64,000 nt of DNA, from NCBI RefSeq assembly GCF_024220175.1, contig NZ_CP098502.1, forward strand, positions 4,530,514-4,594,513, given 5' to 3'. Below, in pieces: positions 38,030 through 48,371 of the stretch (position 1 is the stretch's first letter; every line of letters starts with the position of its first letter). The notes below the pieces were generated by a model. That model searched no databases, was not told the origin of the DNA, and saw nothing but the letters and a program-made list of their open reading frames with translations. A program made the position numbers and the translations under genes. The stretch is from Paraconexibacter antarcticus. Lineage in GTDB: Bacteria > Actinomycetota > Thermoleophilia > Solirubrobacterales > Solirubrobacteraceae.

Positions 38030-39309
38030 GCACCGTCGATCGCCCGGCCGGCGCGCCCGCGAAGAGCGCCTACCGCCAGATGGAGGAGTCGATCGACCTC
38101 TCCACGATGGAGCAGCCGCTGACGGGCTACGGCGACGGCGCCTCCCACGAGCTGCTGACGCTCAACATGGGCCCGCACCACCCCGCCACCCACGGGGTGC
38201 TGCGCCTCATCGTCACGCTCGACGGCGAGATCGTCCGCGACCTCAAGCCGATCATCGGCTACGTCCACACCGGCATCGAGAAGACCGCCGAGCAGAAGGC
38301 GTACTGGAAGGCCATCCCCGTCGTCGAGCGGATGGACTACCTCGCCTACTTCTTCAACTCCTACGCGTTCTGCGGCGCGGTCGAGACGCTCCTCGACTGC
38401 GAGGTCCCCAAGCGCGCGCAGTACCTCCGCGTCATCCACATGGAGCTCAACCGGATCATGAGCCACCTCGTGTGGCTCGGGACGAGCGCCCTGGACCTCG
38501 GCGCGATGTCGATGTTCTGGTACTGCTTCCGCGAGCGCGAGGCGATCCTCGACCTCTTCGAGTACTCGACCGGCCAGCGCATGCACACGCGCTACTTCCA
38601 GGTCGGCGGCGTCATGGAGGACATCCCCGCCGGCTGGGCCGCGAAGGTCAAGGAGTTCGCCGAGAAGATGCCGACGCGCGTCGACCAGTACGGCGCGCTG
38701 CTGAACAAGAACGAGATCCTGCTGCAGCGCCTGCGCGGGGTCTGCCCGCTGGGCGAGGCCGAGCTCCTCGAGCTCGGCGTGACCGGTCCGCTCCTGCGTG
38801 CCGCCGGCAACCCGTGGGACCTGCGCAAGGCGATGCCGTACTCCTCCTACGAGGACTTCGATTTCCAGATCCCGGTCGGCACCACCGGCGACAACTACGA
38901 CCGCTACGCGTGCCGCCTGCAGGAGCTGAAGGAGTCCTCGAAGATCATCCTCCAGGCCCTCGAGGGCCTGCCCGAGGGGCCGCACATCACCGGCGACCGC
39001 AAGATCTCGCTGCCCCCGCGTCACGAGCTGGCGACGTCGATGGAGGCGCTGATCCACCACTTCAAGCTCGTCACCGAGGGCTTCCGCGTCCCCGAGGGCG
39101 AGGCGTACTTCCCGATCGAGGGGCCCCGTGGCGAGCTCGGCTGCTTCGTCCGGTCCGACGGGTCCTCCAAGCCCGCGCGCGTCCACATGCGCGACCCCTC
39201 GTTCGTCAACCTGCAGGCGACGGCCCCCATGTGCAAGGACGCCTACATCGCCGACCTCATCGCGACGCTCGCGATGATCGACCCGGTGCTCGGAGGGATC
39301 GACCGCTGA
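38026..39309 (+). CDS. nuoD: NADH-quinone oxidoreductase subunit D
   Basis: A 427-residue 49-kDa-type subunit, descended from [NiFe]-hydrogenase large subunits, that with NuoB forms the quinone cavity. Recognisable blocks are MGPHHPATHGVLR, the quinone-site Tyr region GYVHTGIEK, YFFNSYAFCGAVE, and the C-terminal DPVLGGIDR with the family's final D/R. It has a 40-residue N-terminal lead. ATGA overlap with nuoC and 1-bp overlap (TGATG) with nuoE. Confidence 0.97.
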   Translation: MSTVDRPAGAPAKSAYRQMEESIDLSTMEQPLTGYGDGASHELLTLNMGPHHPATHGVLRLIVTLDGEIVRDLKPIIGYVHTGIEKTAEQKAYWKAIPVVERMDYLAYFFNSYAFCGAVETLLDCEVPKRAQYLRVIHMELNRIMSHLVWLGTSALDLGAMSMFWYCFREREAILDLFEYSTGQRMHTRYFQVGGVMEDIPAGWAAKVKEFAEKMPTRVDQYGALLNKNEILLQRLRGVCPLGEAELLELGVTGPLLRAAGNPWDLRKAMPYSSYEDFDFQIPVGTTGDNYDRYACRLQELKESSKIILQALEGLPEGPHITGDRKISLPPRHELATSMEALIHHFKLVTEGFRVPEGEAYFPIEGPRGELGCFVRSDGSSKPARVHMRDPSFVNLQATAPMCKDAYIADLIATLAMIDPVLGGIDR

Positions 39310-39986
39310 TGGCCCGCAACCGCCCCGTCCGGTCCTCCGCGACCGGCCACCTCACCGGCGAGGGCCTGCAGCCGGTCCCGCGCTACGCGCACGGCTCCCG
39401 CGTCCCCGGCTGGGACGACGCCGTCGACCTGACGAAGGACCCCGCCGGCGTTCCGGACCCGGCCGTCGTCGCGGTCCCCGCGGACCTGCGCGCGCAGATC
39501 GAGGACTTCATGTCGCGCTACCCGGACGCGCGCTCGGCCGCGATCCCGGCCCTGCGCGCCGCCCAGGAGAAGTACGGCTGGTGCTCCCCGGACGCGATCG
39601 AGCAGGTCGCCTGCGTCATGCGCCTGACGCCCGGGTACCTCGCCGCCGTGGCCGGCTTCTACGACCAGCTGGAGACGCGCCCGGTCGGCCACCGCCCGGT
39701 CTACGTCTGCACGAACATCTCCTGCTCGCTCCGTGGTGCCGACGCGCTGCTCGCGTCGCTGCAGGACGAGCTGCACGACGACGAGACGGTGAACCTGCGG
39801 GGGTTCGAGTGCCTCGGCGCGTGCGACATCGCGCCGATGGTCTCCGTCGAGGGCGTCTACGTCGGTCCCGTCGAGTCCCCCGAGGAGATCGCCGAGCTCG
39901 CGCGGCAGATCCGCGCCGGCGAGGACCCCCTCCCCGAGAAGCAGCTGCTGCGCCGCCCGTGCCAGGACCCGGGCGCCGTCTCCTAA
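39309..39986 (+). CDS. nuoE: NADH-quinone oxidoreductase subunit E
   Basis: A 225-residue 24-kDa-type subunit of the NADH-dehydrogenase module with a thioredoxin-like [2Fe-2S] domain. The ligands are CTNISC (C-x4-C) and CLGAC (C-x3-C). A helical domain (about 70-130) precedes it, and a non-conserved N-terminal extension of about 60 residues is present, as in other actinobacterial NuoE. Confidence 0.96.
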   Translation: MARNRPVRSSATGHLTGEGLQPVPRYAHGSRVPGWDDAVDLTKDPAGVPDPAVVAVPADLRAQIEDFMSRYPDARSAAIPALRAAQEKYGWCSPDAIEQVACVMRLTPGYLAAVAGFYDQLETRPVGHRPVYVCTNISCSLRGADALLASLQDELHDDETVNLRGFECLGACDIAPMVSVEGVYVGPVESPEEIAELARQIRAGEDPLPEKQLLRRPCQDPGAVS

Positions 39987-40013
39987 GTCCCCGCTACCGC
40001 CTCCCCCGCCGCC

Positions 40014-41339
40014 ATGAGCCAGAAGATCCTCTTCAAGAACATCGACGAGCCCGGTCTCGCGACGCTCGACGTCTACCGCGCCCGCGGCGGGTACGGCGAC
40101 CGCCTGCGCAAGGCCCTTTCCATGCCGAAGGACGCCCTCGTCGAGGAGCTCAAGGCCTCCGGCCTGCGCGGCCGCGGCGGCGCCGGCTTCTCGATGGGCA
40201 CGAAGGCCTCCTTCCTGCCCAAGGGCCAGATGGACAAGTACCTCGTCTGCAACGCGGACGAGTCCGAGCCCGGCACCTTCAAGGACCGCGAGCTCATGCA
40301 GAAGTGCCCGCACATGCTCATCGAGGGCATGATCATCGCGGCGTACGCGGCGGGCGCGAACAAGGCCTTCATCTACATCCGCGGCGAGTACCAGCAGCAG
40401 GCGGAGATCCTCGAGCGCGCGATCGAGGAGGCCAAGGCGGCCGGCCTGCTCGGCGACCGCCTGATGGGGACCGACACCTCGCTCACCCTCTGGGTGCACC
40501 GCGGCGCCGGCGCCTACATCTGCGGCGAGGAGACCGGCCTGCTCGACTCGCTGGAGGGCAAGCGCGGCAACCCGCGCCTGAAGCCGCCGTTCCCGGCCAA
40601 CCAGGGCCTCTACCAGGGCCCGACCCTCATCAACAACGTCGAGACGCTCGCGACGCTGCCCCACATCATCGAGATGGGCGCGAGCGAGTACGCGAAGATC
40701 GGCGTGCAGAACTCCACCGGCACGAAGCTCATCTCCATCTCGGGCCACGTCATGCGGCCGGGCAACTACGAGATCGAGCTCGGCATGTCCTCGCGGGACA
40801 TCATCTACGGCCTCGCCGGCGGCCCGGGCGATGGCCGCAGCGTGAAGATGTGGTTCCCCGGCGGCTCGTCCTCCCCCGTCCTCACGGGCGACGACCTCGA
40901 CCTCCCCTACGACTTCGACTCGATGGCGAAGGCCGGCACGATGCTCGGCTCCGGCGCGATCATCATCGTCGACGACCAGACCTCAGTCGTGGACGTCGCG
41001 CTGAAGACCGCCCAGTTCTACCGCCACGAGTCCTGCGGCAAGTGCACCCCCTGCCGCGAGGGCACGAACTGGACGGTGAAGATGCTCGAGCGCATCAAGA
41101 GCGGCGAGGCCACCCCGATGGACCTCGACCTCATGGCCTCCGTCTGCGAGAACATCATCGGCCACTGCCTCTGCGTCCTCGGCGACGCGATGGCGATGCC
41201 GATCGGCTCGATGGTGAAGAAGTTCCGCACCGAGTTCGAGGAGTACATCGAGATGGCCCGCGCGCGCGCCGAGCGCGAGCTCATGGCCGGCCTGTCCTCC
41301 GCTCCGGCCGCCCAGCCCCACCACCCGGTCGCGGCCTAG
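40014..41339 (+). CDS. nuoF: NADH-quinone oxidoreductase subunit F (NADH/FMN)
   Basis: A 441-residue flavoprotein that takes hydride from NADH. The NADH-binding loop is GLRGRGGAGFSMGTK, the FMN-binding block is GAGAYICGEETGLLDSLEGK, and the N3 [4Fe-4S] ligands are ESCGKCTPCREG plus the Cys in IGHCLC. It begins 27 bp after nuoE and ends 1 base before the nuoG start codon. Confidence 0.97.
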   Translation: MSQKILFKNIDEPGLATLDVYRARGGYGDRLRKALSMPKDALVEELKASGLRGRGGAGFSMGTKASFLPKGQMDKYLVCNADESEPGTFKDRELMQKCPHMLIEGMIIAAYAAGANKAFIYIRGEYQQQAEILERAIEEAKAAGLLGDRLMGTDTSLTLWVHRGAGAYICGEETGLLDSLEGKRGNPRLKPPFPANQGLYQGPTLINNVETLATLPHIIEMGASEYAKIGVQNSTGTKLISISGHVMRPGNYEIELGMSSRDIIYGLAGGPGDGRSVKMWFPGGSSSPVLTGDDLDLPYDFDSMAKAGTMLGSGAIIIVDDQTSVVDVALKTAQFYRHESCGKCTPCREGTNWTVKMLERIKSGEATPMDLDLMASVCENIIGHCLCVLGDAMAMPIGSMVKKFRTEFEEYIEMARARAERELMAGLSSAPAAQPHHPVAA

Positions 41340-43814
41340 ATGCCCCGCCCCGAGCCGAAGACCATCACCTTCACGATCGACGGTCGTGAGGTGCAGGCCC
41401 CCGAGAACACGATCCTCGTCGACGCCGCCAAGCTCGGCGACGTCGAGATCCCCGTCTTCTGCTACGAGCCGAAGCTCGGCGCGCCCGTCGGCGCCTGCCG
41501 CATGTGCCTCGTCGAGATCGAGGGCATCCCGAAGCTCCAGACCGGCTGCTCCACGCCGGTGAAGGACGGCATGGTCGTCCACACCCAGACCGACCGGGTG
41601 AGGGAGGCGCAGGCGGCCGTCGTCGAGTTCCTCCTCATCAACCACCCGCTCGACTGCCCCGTCTGCGACAAGGGCGGCGAGTGCCCCCTGCAGGACATCT
41701 CCTTCGGCTGGGGCGGCGGCCGGTCCCGCTTCATCGAGCCCAAGCGCCACTTCCAGAAGCCGCTCGAGCTCAGCCCGCTCATCGCGATCGACCGCGAGCG
41801 CTGCATCCTCTGCTACCGCTGCGTGCGCTTCTCGCAGGAGGTCTCCGAGGACTACCAGCTCATCCTCCACGAGCGTGGCGCCCAGACGTTCGTCGGCACC
41901 TTCGACGGGCACCCGTACGTCGCGCCGTTCAGCGGCAACATCATCGAGCTGTGCCCCGTCGGTGCGCTCACCTCGCGCCCGTACCGCTTCCGCGCCCGGC
42001 CGTGGGACATCGAGGGCTCCGGCTCGGTCTGCGGCCTGTGCCCGTCGCAGTGCAACGTCACCTTCACCGTCCGCGACGACCGCGTCCTGCGCGTCCTGGC
42101 CCGTCAGAACGACGGCGTGGACGACGGCTGGCTCTGCGACCGCGGGCGCTTCGCCTACCAGGCGATCCACGTCGACGAGCGCATCACCGAGCCGCTGCTG
42201 CGCGACGGCGGCACGCTGCGCCCGGTCTCCTGGGAGCGCGCCCTCGACGAGGCCGCGTCGCTCCTGAAGAAGGCCGGCTCCCGCGTCGGCGCCCTCGCGG
42301 GCGGCGGCACGACGAACGAGGAGGGCTTCCTCCTCCAGCGCCTCGTCCGCGAGGTCGCGGGCTCCGAGCACCTCGACGCTGCCGGGATCGACCCGGTCGA
42401 CGCGTGGACGCTGCTCGACCCCGCGCTCCAGGCCTCGATGCAGGACGTCGAGTACGCCCACACGGTCCTCGTCGTCGGCACGGAGCCGGTCGACGACATG
42501 CCGATCCTCGACCTGCGGATCCGCAAGGGCGTCCGCCGCAACCGCGTGAAGCTCGCGGTCGCCACGCCGCGCCCGTCCTCCCTCGACGCGAACGCCGCGC
42601 TGTCGCTGCGCTACGCCCCGGGCGGCGAGGGCGCGTTCGTCGCGGCCCTCACGGCCGCCGTCTACGGCGGCGACATCGAGGCCCCCGCCGCGGCCGCCGA
42701 CGCGTCCGTCGACGAGATCCGCGCGCTCGCCGAGCTCCTGCGCACCGGCGGCGACGGTGCGCCGGGCGACGTGGTCATCGTCTGGGGCACCTCGATGCTC
42801 GCGGCCGACGGCGGCGCCGTCGCCCCCGCGCTGCTGAAGCTCGCCTCCGGCCTGAACCTCTCCGGCCGCGAGGGCGGCGGCCTGCTCGCCGTCCCCGCCG
42901 CGGCGAACGAGCGCGGCCTCCTGGAGGCCGGGTTCGCCCCGGGCATGGCGCCCGGCTTCGGCGAGACGGACGGCGAAGGCGAGGCCCACGCGGTCGCCGG
43001 CATCGCCGCCGCGCTCCGCGCCGGTGACCTCACCGCGCTGTACCTCCTGCACGACGACCCGCTCGTCACGCGCGCCGACACCCACGGGTGGGACCACGCG
43101 CTCGAGAAGACGACGGCCGTCATCGCCCACTCGCAGTTCCTCACCGCGGGGCTCCTCGAGCACGCGAACGTCGTCTTCCCGGCCGAGTCGTACGCCGAGA
43201 AGGAGGGGACGATCACCCACCCCGACGGCCGCGTGCAGCGCCTGCGCCCCGCGATCGGCCGCCAGGGCTCGGTCCGCGCCGAGTGGTGGGTCCTCACCGA
43301 GCTCGCGAAGCGCCTCGGCACCGACTTCGGCGTCCTCACGGGCGCCATGGCCTCGCAGCAGCTCTTCGCCGCGGTCCCGTTCTACAACGGGCTCACGCTC
43401 GACACGATCGGCGGCAAGGGCGTGCGCTGGCCGGCCGACGCCGCCCTCGCCGCGGCGTACCCGGCCGCCCCCGAGGCGCGCCGCGACGCCGTCTACGCCG
43501 AGGCCGCCGAGCCGAACGGCGCGCTGCGCCTGGGCACCTTCCGCTCGATCTGGGTCGGCGCCGACGTCGAGGCGTCCCCCGCCCTGAAGTTCCTCGCCCC
43601 CCGCCAGATGGTGGAGATGGCCCCGTCGGACGCGCAGCGCCTCGGCGTGCGCCACGGCGAGAAGGTCCTCGTCGGCGGCGACGGCGCGAGCGTCGAGGCG
43701 ATCGTCGCCCTGCGCGACGCGGCGCTGCCCGGCAGCGTCTTCCTCCAGACCGGCATCACGACGAACGCAGCGAACGTCCTCGACGGCCCGCTCGTGGAGA
43801 TCCGCAAGGCATGA
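41340..43814 (+). CDS. nuoG: NADH-quinone oxidoreductase subunit G
   Basis: An 824-residue iron-sulfur subunit. The N-terminal [2Fe-2S] domain (CYEPKLGAPVGACRMC) is followed by the His/Cys3 cluster HPLDCPVCDKGGEC, a ferredoxin-like [4Fe-4S] site (CILCYRC with LCPVGALTS), and the extra N7-type cluster motif CGLCPSQC with LCDRGRF found in some bacteria. A long molybdopterin-oxidoreductase-like domain follows, which no longer binds cofactor. nuoH starts within its last codons (ATGA). Confidence 0.96.
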   Translation: MPRPEPKTITFTIDGREVQAPENTILVDAAKLGDVEIPVFCYEPKLGAPVGACRMCLVEIEGIPKLQTGCSTPVKDGMVVHTQTDRVREAQAAVVEFLLINHPLDCPVCDKGGECPLQDISFGWGGGRSRFIEPKRHFQKPLELSPLIAIDRERCILCYRCVRFSQEVSEDYQLILHERGAQTFVGTFDGHPYVAPFSGNIIELCPVGALTSRPYRFRARPWDIEGSGSVCGLCPSQCNVTFTVRDDRVLRVLARQNDGVDDGWLCDRGRFAYQAIHVDERITEPLLRDGGTLRPVSWERALDEAASLLKKAGSRVGALAGGGTTNEEGFLLQRLVREVAGSEHLDAAGIDPVDAWTLLDPALQASMQDVEYAHTVLVVGTEPVDDMPILDLRIRKGVRRNRVKLAVATPRPSSLDANAALSLRYAPGGEGAFVAALTAAVYGGDIEAPAAAADASVDEIRALAELLRTGGDGAPGDVVIVWGTSMLAADGGAVAPALLKLASGLNLSGREGGGLLAVPAAANERGLLEAGFAPGMAPGFGETDGEGEAHAVAGIAAALRAGDLTALYLLHDDPLVTRADTHGWDHALEKTTAVIAHSQFLTAGLLEHANVVFPAESYAEKEGTITHPDGRVQRLRPAIGRQGSVRAEWWVLTELAKRLGTDFGVLTGAMASQQLFAAVPFYNGLTLDTIGGKGVRWPADAALAAAYPAAPEARRDAVYAEAAEPNGALRLGTFRSIWVGADVEASPALKFLAPRQMVEMAPSDAQRLGVRHGEKVLVGGDGASVEAIVALRDAALPGSVFLQTGITTNAANVLDGPLVEIRKA

Positions 43815-44848
43815 ACACCCTCTCCGGCCCGCTGGCCGAGGTCAGCTACTACGAGCCCTGGTGGATCCAGATCATCAAGGCGATCGTCATCTTCGCCGTG
43901 ATCCTGCAGGTCCAGCCGATCATCATCGTCGGCGAGCGCAAGGGCCTCGGCCGGTTCCAGGGCCGCTACGGGCCGAACCGCGTCGGCCCCTTCGGCCTCG
44001 CGACGCCGCTCGCGGACATCATCAAGCTCGCGACGAAGGAGCAGTTCCGCCCGGACAGCTCGATCGGCTGGATGTTCGCCCTCGCGCCGGTCATCTCGTG
44101 CGTCACCGCCATCGGCGCGATCGCGATCATCCCGTTCGGCGACACGCAGGACATCTTCGGCACGCCGGTCGGCCTCTACGGCATCGACGTGTCGATCGGC
44201 CCGCTCTTCGTCTTCGCCATGGGCGCGGTCGCCTTCTACGGGATCATGCTCGGCGGCTTCTCCTCGGGCTCGAAGTACTCGTTCCTCGGGTCGATGCGCG
44301 CCGCGGCGCAGCTCATCTCCTACGAGGTCTCGCAGGGCCTCGCGCTCGTCGGCGTCGTCATGACGGCCCAGACGCTGTCGCTGACGGAGATCGTCCACGC
44401 CCAGCAGGGCATGTGGTACATCGTCCCGCAGTTCGCCGGCTTCCTCATCTTCCTCACCGCGTCCTTCGCGGAGACGAACCGCGCGCCCTTCGACCTCGTC
44501 GAGGCGGACGCCGAGCTCGTCGGCGGCTACTTCACCGAGTACGGCGGGACGCGCTTCACCGCCTACCTCTTCGCCGAGTACATCAACATGTGCGTCGTCT
44601 CGCTCATCTGCGTGACGGTGTTCCTCGGCGGCTGGCTGTTGCCCTTCGGCATCCACCCGCCCGGCTGGGTCGACCCCTTCATCGTGCTCGGCAAGGCCGG
44701 TCTCTTCATCTTCTTCTTCATCTGGGTCCGCGCGACGCTCCCGCGCCTGCGCTACGACCAGCTGATGAGCTTCGGCTGGAAGATCCTCCTGCCCCTGGCC
44801 ACCCTGAACACGCTCGTGACGGCGATCATCATCGTCGCGACGGACTGA
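43811..44848 (+). CDS. nuoH: NADH-quinone oxidoreductase subunit H
   Basis: A 345-residue membrane subunit with eight helices at the arm junction that forms the quinone entry channel. Typical blocks are GLGRFQGRYGPNRVGPFG, the acidic loop ETNRAPFDLVEADAELVGGYFTEYGG, and the C-terminal WVRATLPRLRYDQLM. ATGA overlap with nuoG. Confidence 0.97.
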   Translation: MNTLSGPLAEVSYYEPWWIQIIKAIVIFAVILQVQPIIIVGERKGLGRFQGRYGPNRVGPFGLATPLADIIKLATKEQFRPDSSIGWMFALAPVISCVTAIGAIAIIPFGDTQDIFGTPVGLYGIDVSIGPLFVFAMGAVAFYGIMLGGFSSGSKYSFLGSMRAAAQLISYEVSQGLALVGVVMTAQTLSLTEIVHAQQGMWYIVPQFAGFLIFLTASFAETNRAPFDLVEADAELVGGYFTEYGGTRFTAYLFAEYINMCVVSLICVTVFLGGWLLPFGIHPPGWVDPFIVLGKAGLFIFFFIWVRATLPRLRYDQLMSFGWKILLPLATLNTLVTAIIIVATD

Positions 44849-44858
44849 GAGGCCCCGC

Positions 44859-45392
44859 ATGTCCTGGACCCCTGGAGACGACGCGATCCACGTCGTCCGC
44901 CCCCCTGCCCCCGGCGCCGCCGGCGGCACGTATCGCGTGTTCGCCGAGACGCTCCGCGGCCTGAAGACGACCTTCGCCCGTGTCGCCGAGGGCGTGCACA
45001 CGATCCAGTACCCCGAGCAGAAGGTGCCGGTGTACCCCCGCTTCCGCGGCCGTCACCGCCTCCACAAGTTCGAGGACACCGGCCTGGAGAAGTGCGTCGG
45101 CTGCTCGTTGTGCGCCGCCGCCTGCCCCGCCGACTGCATCCGCGTCGTCGCCGCCGAGAACACGCCGGAGCACCGCGTGTCCGCCGGCGAACGGTACGCC
45201 GCGGTGTACGAGATCAACCTCTCGCGCTGCATCTTCTGCGGCTACTGCGAGGTCGCGTGCCCGTTCGACGCGATCACCATGGGCAACGACTACGAGATGA
45301 GCGACTACCAGCGCTCGGACCTGATCTTCACGAAGGAGATGCTCCTCGCCGAGCCCGTCGAGCGCACGCCGCTCCGGGCCGAGGGCGAGTAG
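44859..45392 (+). CDS. nuoI: NADH-quinone oxidoreductase subunit I
   Basis: A 177-residue ferredoxin-like subunit with two [4Fe-4S] clusters (N6a/N6b): [15 protein letters not shown] and [15 protein letters not shown]. An N-terminal amphipathic segment rests on the membrane. It starts 10 bp after nuoH. Confidence 0.97.
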   Translation: MSWTPGDDAIHVVRPPAPGAAGGTYRVFAETLRGLKTTFARVAEGVHTIQYPEQKVPVYPRFRGRHRLHKFEDTGLEKCVGCSLCAAACPADCIRVVAAENTPEHRVSAGERYAAVYEINLSRCIFCGYCEVACPFDAITMGNDYEMSDYQRSDLIFTKEMLLAEPVERTPLRAEGE

Positions 45393-45410
45393 CTTTCCCC
45401 GCGCATCGTC

Positions 45411-46049
45411 ATGGCCGAGGTCCTCTTCTTCATCACCGCGATCGGCGCGATCACCGGCGCCGTCGGCGTAATCGCCGTCCGGAACCCCTTCTACAGCGTG
45501 CTCGCGCTGGTCTGCCACCTGATCAGCCTCGCGATGCTCTTCCTCCTGCTCCGCAGCGAGTTCGTCGCGGCGGCCCAGGTGATCGTCTACGCCGGCGCCG
45601 TCATGGTGCTCTACGTCTTCGTCGTCTCGTACGTCGGCGGCAGCGACGAGCCCATCAGCGCGAACACCGGCCGCGGCTTCAAGCTCGCGTCGGTGGCCTT
45701 CGCGCTCGCGCTGTTCGTCGAGCTGTCGATCGCGATCCTCGGAACCGGCCTGCAGGCCGTCAGCTCGCAGGGCGCGCCGTACGTGGCGGGCTTCGGCTCG
45801 CCGGCGGAGATCGGCAAGCTGCTCCTCACCGACTACCTCCTTCCCTTCGAGGTCGCCTCCTTCCTGCTGCTGATCGCGGCGGTCGGCGCGGTGACGCTCG
45901 CCCGCCGCCGTGGCGGTCTGGAGACGCCGGAGGAGCTCAGCCGCCTCAGCGTCCTGGACATCACGCGCCCGAAGATCACCGGCACGATGGCCGAGGGCGT
46001 CGGCGGCGCGCGCCGTCTCGAGGCCCCGGCCCCGGAAGAGGTGGTCTGA
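45411..46049 (+). CDS. nuoJ: NADH-quinone oxidoreductase subunit J
   Basis: A 212-residue membrane subunit with five hydrophobic helices. The family block [16 protein letters not shown] contains the pi-bulge helix involved in proton-pathway control. The C terminus is longer and more polar than in short NuoJ proteins. It is followed 2 bp later by nuoK. Confidence 0.95.
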   Translation: MAEVLFFITAIGAITGAVGVIAVRNPFYSVLALVCHLISLAMLFLLLRSEFVAAAQVIVYAGAVMVLYVFVVSYVGGSDEPISANTGRGFKLASVAFALALFVELSIAILGTGLQAVSSQGAPYVAGFGSPAEIGKLLLTDYLLPFEVASFLLLIAAVGAVTLARRRGGLETPEELSRLSVLDITRPKITGTMAEGVGGARRLEAPAPEEVV

Positions 46050-46051
46050 CC

Positions 46052-46351
46052 ATGGACATGTCCTGGTTCCTCGTCGTCAGCGCGCTGATCTTCTGCATCG
46101 GCGCCTTCGGCGTGCTCACCCGCCGCAACCCGCTCGTCGTCCTGCTGTGTCTCGAGCTCATGCTCAACGCGGCGAACCTCGCGCTCATCGCCTTCTCCCG
46201 CATGCACGGCAACTCCGACGGTCAGATCTTCGCGATCATCGTCATGGTCGTCGCCGCCTGCGAGGTCACCGTCGGCCTCGGCGTGATCGTCGCGATGTAC
46301 CGCCGGCGGGTCCCGATCGACGTCGACGAGCTCCGCGAGCTCCAGGGCTAG
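46052..46351 (+). CDS. nuoK: NADH-quinone oxidoreductase subunit K
   Basis: A 99-residue antiporter-like membrane subunit (Mrp MnhC-type) with three helices. The two conserved membrane Glu are visible in [12 protein letters not shown] and [11 protein letters not shown], which take part in proton translocation. ATG at 46052 is chosen; ATG at 46058 is two codons later. Confidence 0.96.
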   Translation: MDMSWFLVVSALIFCIGAFGVLTRRNPLVVLLCLELMLNAANLALIAFSRMHGNSDGQIFAIIVMVVAACEVTVGLGVIVAMYRRRVPIDVDELRELQG

Positions 46352-46364
46352 GCAGGCAGACCTG

Positions 46365-48371
46365 ATGCAGACCACCGCTTGGCTCGTCCTGGGCCTCCCC
46401 CTCCTCGGCGCGATCACGATCGGGCTCCTCCACAAGAGGCTGCCCGGCAAGACCGCGGGCTACCTCGGCACCACGCTCCTCGCCGGGTCGTTCCTGTGCG
46501 CGGTCCTCACGCTGCTCTCCCTGCAGGACCGCGGCGAGGCACACCGCCAGGTCGTCTTCGTCGCGTGGGACTACGCGAAGACCGTCGGCCTCGACGCGCA
46601 GCTGTCGATCCTCATCGACCCGCTGTCGCTCCTGATGATGTGCGTCGTCACCGGCGTCTCGACGCTCATCCACCTGTACTCGATCGGGTACATGGTCAGC
46701 GACAAGGGCTACGCGCGCTTCTTCGCGTACCTGAACTTCTTCGTCTTCTCGATGCTCCTGCTCGTGATGGCCGGGAACTTCCTCCTGCTCATCGTCGGCT
46801 GGGCCTTCGTCGGCGCGGCGTCCTACCTGCTCATCAGCTTCTGGTACCGCCGCACGACGGCGACCGCGGCGGGCATCAAGGCGTTCGTCATCAACGTCGT
46901 CGGCGACATCGGCCTCGTGCTCGGGACGTACTTCATCTTCCGGCACTCGCACTCGCTGGACTTCCTCACGACGTTCAAGGCGGCGGACGCCGGCGCCCTC
47001 GGCCACCACGGCTCGGCCGACCTCACCGCCGGCTGCCTGCTGCTCCTCGTCGGCGCCTGCGCGAAGTCCGCGCAGATCCCGCTGCACACCTGGCTGCCGG
47101 ACGCGATGGAGGGCCCGACGCCGGTCTCCTCCCTCATCCACGCGGCGACGATGGTCACCGCCGGCGTGTACCTCATCGCCCGCATGCACCCGCTCTTCGA
47201 GCAGGCGCCCGCCGCCGCCGACACCGGCGCGGTCATCGGCGCGGTGACGCTCCTCGTCGCCGGCACGATCGGCCTCTGCGTCACCGACCTCAAGCGGGTC
47301 ATCGCCTACTCGACGATGTCGCAGATCGGCTACATGATCATGGGCGTGAGCTCCGGCGCGTACGTCGCGGGCCTCTTCCACCTCATGACCCACGCCTTCT
47401 TCAAGGCGCTGCTCTTCATGGCAGCCGGCTCGGTCATCGGCGCGACGGCCGGCAACCAGGACCTCGACCGGATGCGCGGCTTCCGCAAGGCGATGCCGTT
47501 CACCTTCGGGTGCTTCGTCATCGGCGGCCTCGCGCTCGCGGGCATCCCGCCCTTCTCCGGCTTCTTCTCCAAGGACGAGATCCTGCTCGTCATCGGCGAG
47601 CAGGGCGGCTGGCACTGGGCGCTCTACGTCGCCGGCTACGTCGGCGCGTTCCTCACCGCGATCTACACGTGGCGCATGATCTTCCGCGCCTTCTTCGGCG
47701 AGGCGTGCCCCGAGGCGAAGGAGCTCGAGCACGGGCACCTGTTCCACGCCGAGGTCCACACGAACCCCGCCAACGGCGAGGTCGAGGACACCGACGTCGG
47801 CTTCCCGGGCGCCGAGCACCACATCGCCGAGCAGACCATCGAGATGAAGCTCGCCATGGGCGTCCTCGCGATCCTCGCGGTCGTCGGCGGCTTCCTCCAG
47901 ATCCCGAAGGTGAACCACCACCTCGACTCGTTCCTCGACCCGACGTTCGCGGACTCCGCGATCCGTCCGGACAGCAAGGACGGCCTCCTCTACTTCGGCC
48001 TCGTCCTCGGCACGGCGCTGGGCCTCGCGGGCATCGCGATCGCCTACCGCGTCTGGGTCGTCAAGCCGGGTACGAGCGCCGCGGTCCTCGGGAGGTTCCG
48101 CCCGGTGCACCGCGTCTTCGTGAACAAGTGGTACTTCGACGAGGCGATCGACCTCGTCGTCGTCCGCCCCTTCGCCTTCCTCGGCCGCGCCTCGCGCAAC
48201 TCCTTCGAGCGGATCGTCGTCAACGGCGCGTTCGTCGGGGGGTCCACCGGGGTCGTCAAGGCCTCCTCGTCCGCGGTCCGCGCGATCCAGACGGGCCTGC
48301 TGCGCTCCTACACCGCCCTGCTCCTCGTCGGCCTCACCGGGGTCGGCCTCTACTTCCTCCTGAGCGCATGA
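46365..48371 (+). CDS. nuoL: NADH-quinone oxidoreductase subunit L
   Basis: A 668-residue antiporter-type subunit with about 16 helices and the long lateral helix near the C terminus. Proton-path blocks include HTWLPDAMEGPTPVSSLIHAATMVTAG and the Lys-bearing STMSQIGYM. A hydrophilic loop around 440-485 is rich in Glu and His. nuoM begins inside its last codons (ATGA). A second frame in the same strand stays open across most of this gene, which is a GC-content effect. Confidence 0.97.
   Translation: MQTTAWLVLGLPLLGAITIGLLHKRLPGKTAGYLGTTLLAGSFLCAVLTLLSLQDRGEAHRQVVFVAWDYAKTVGLDAQLSILIDPLSLLMMCVVTGVSTLIHLYSIGYMVSDKGYARFFAYLNFFVFSMLLLVMAGNFLLLIVGWAFVGAASYLLISFWYRRTTATAAGIKAFVINVVGDIGLVLGTYFIFRHSHSLDFLTTFKAADAGALGHHGSADLTAGCLLLLVGACAKSAQIPLHTWLPDAMEGPTPVSSLIHAATMVTAGVYLIARMHPLFEQAPAAADTGAVIGAVTLLVAGTIGLCVTDLKRVIAYSTMSQIGYMIMGVSSGAYVAGLFHLMTHAFFKALLFMAAGSVIGATAGNQDLDRMRGFRKAMPFTFGCFVIGGLALAGIPPFSGFFSKDEILLVIGEQGGWHWALYVAGYVGAFLTAIYTWRMIFRAFFGEACPEAKELEHGHLFHAEVHTNPANGEVEDTDVGFPGAEHHIAEQTIEMKLAMGVLAILAVVGGFLQIPKVNHHLDSFLDPTFADSAIRPDSKDGLLYFGLVLGTALGLAGIAIAYRVWVVKPGTSAAVLGRFRPVHRVFVNKWYFDEAIDLVVVRPFAFLGRASRNSFERIVVNGAFVGGSTGVVKASSSAVRAIQTGLLRSYTALLLVGLTGVGLYFLLSA

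Noticed and set aside
46266-48110. Long minus-strand open frame opposite nuoK-nuoL
   Set aside because: Extremely Arg/Glu/Asp-rich, no hydrophobic or globular pattern, and fully antisense to conserved complex I genes.
46379-48367. Open frame continuing upstream of nuoM through nuoL in another plus-strand frame
   Set aside because: The upstream part is Arg/Pro-rich with no family match; nuoM begins at 48368 with the expected N terminus and ATGA overlap.
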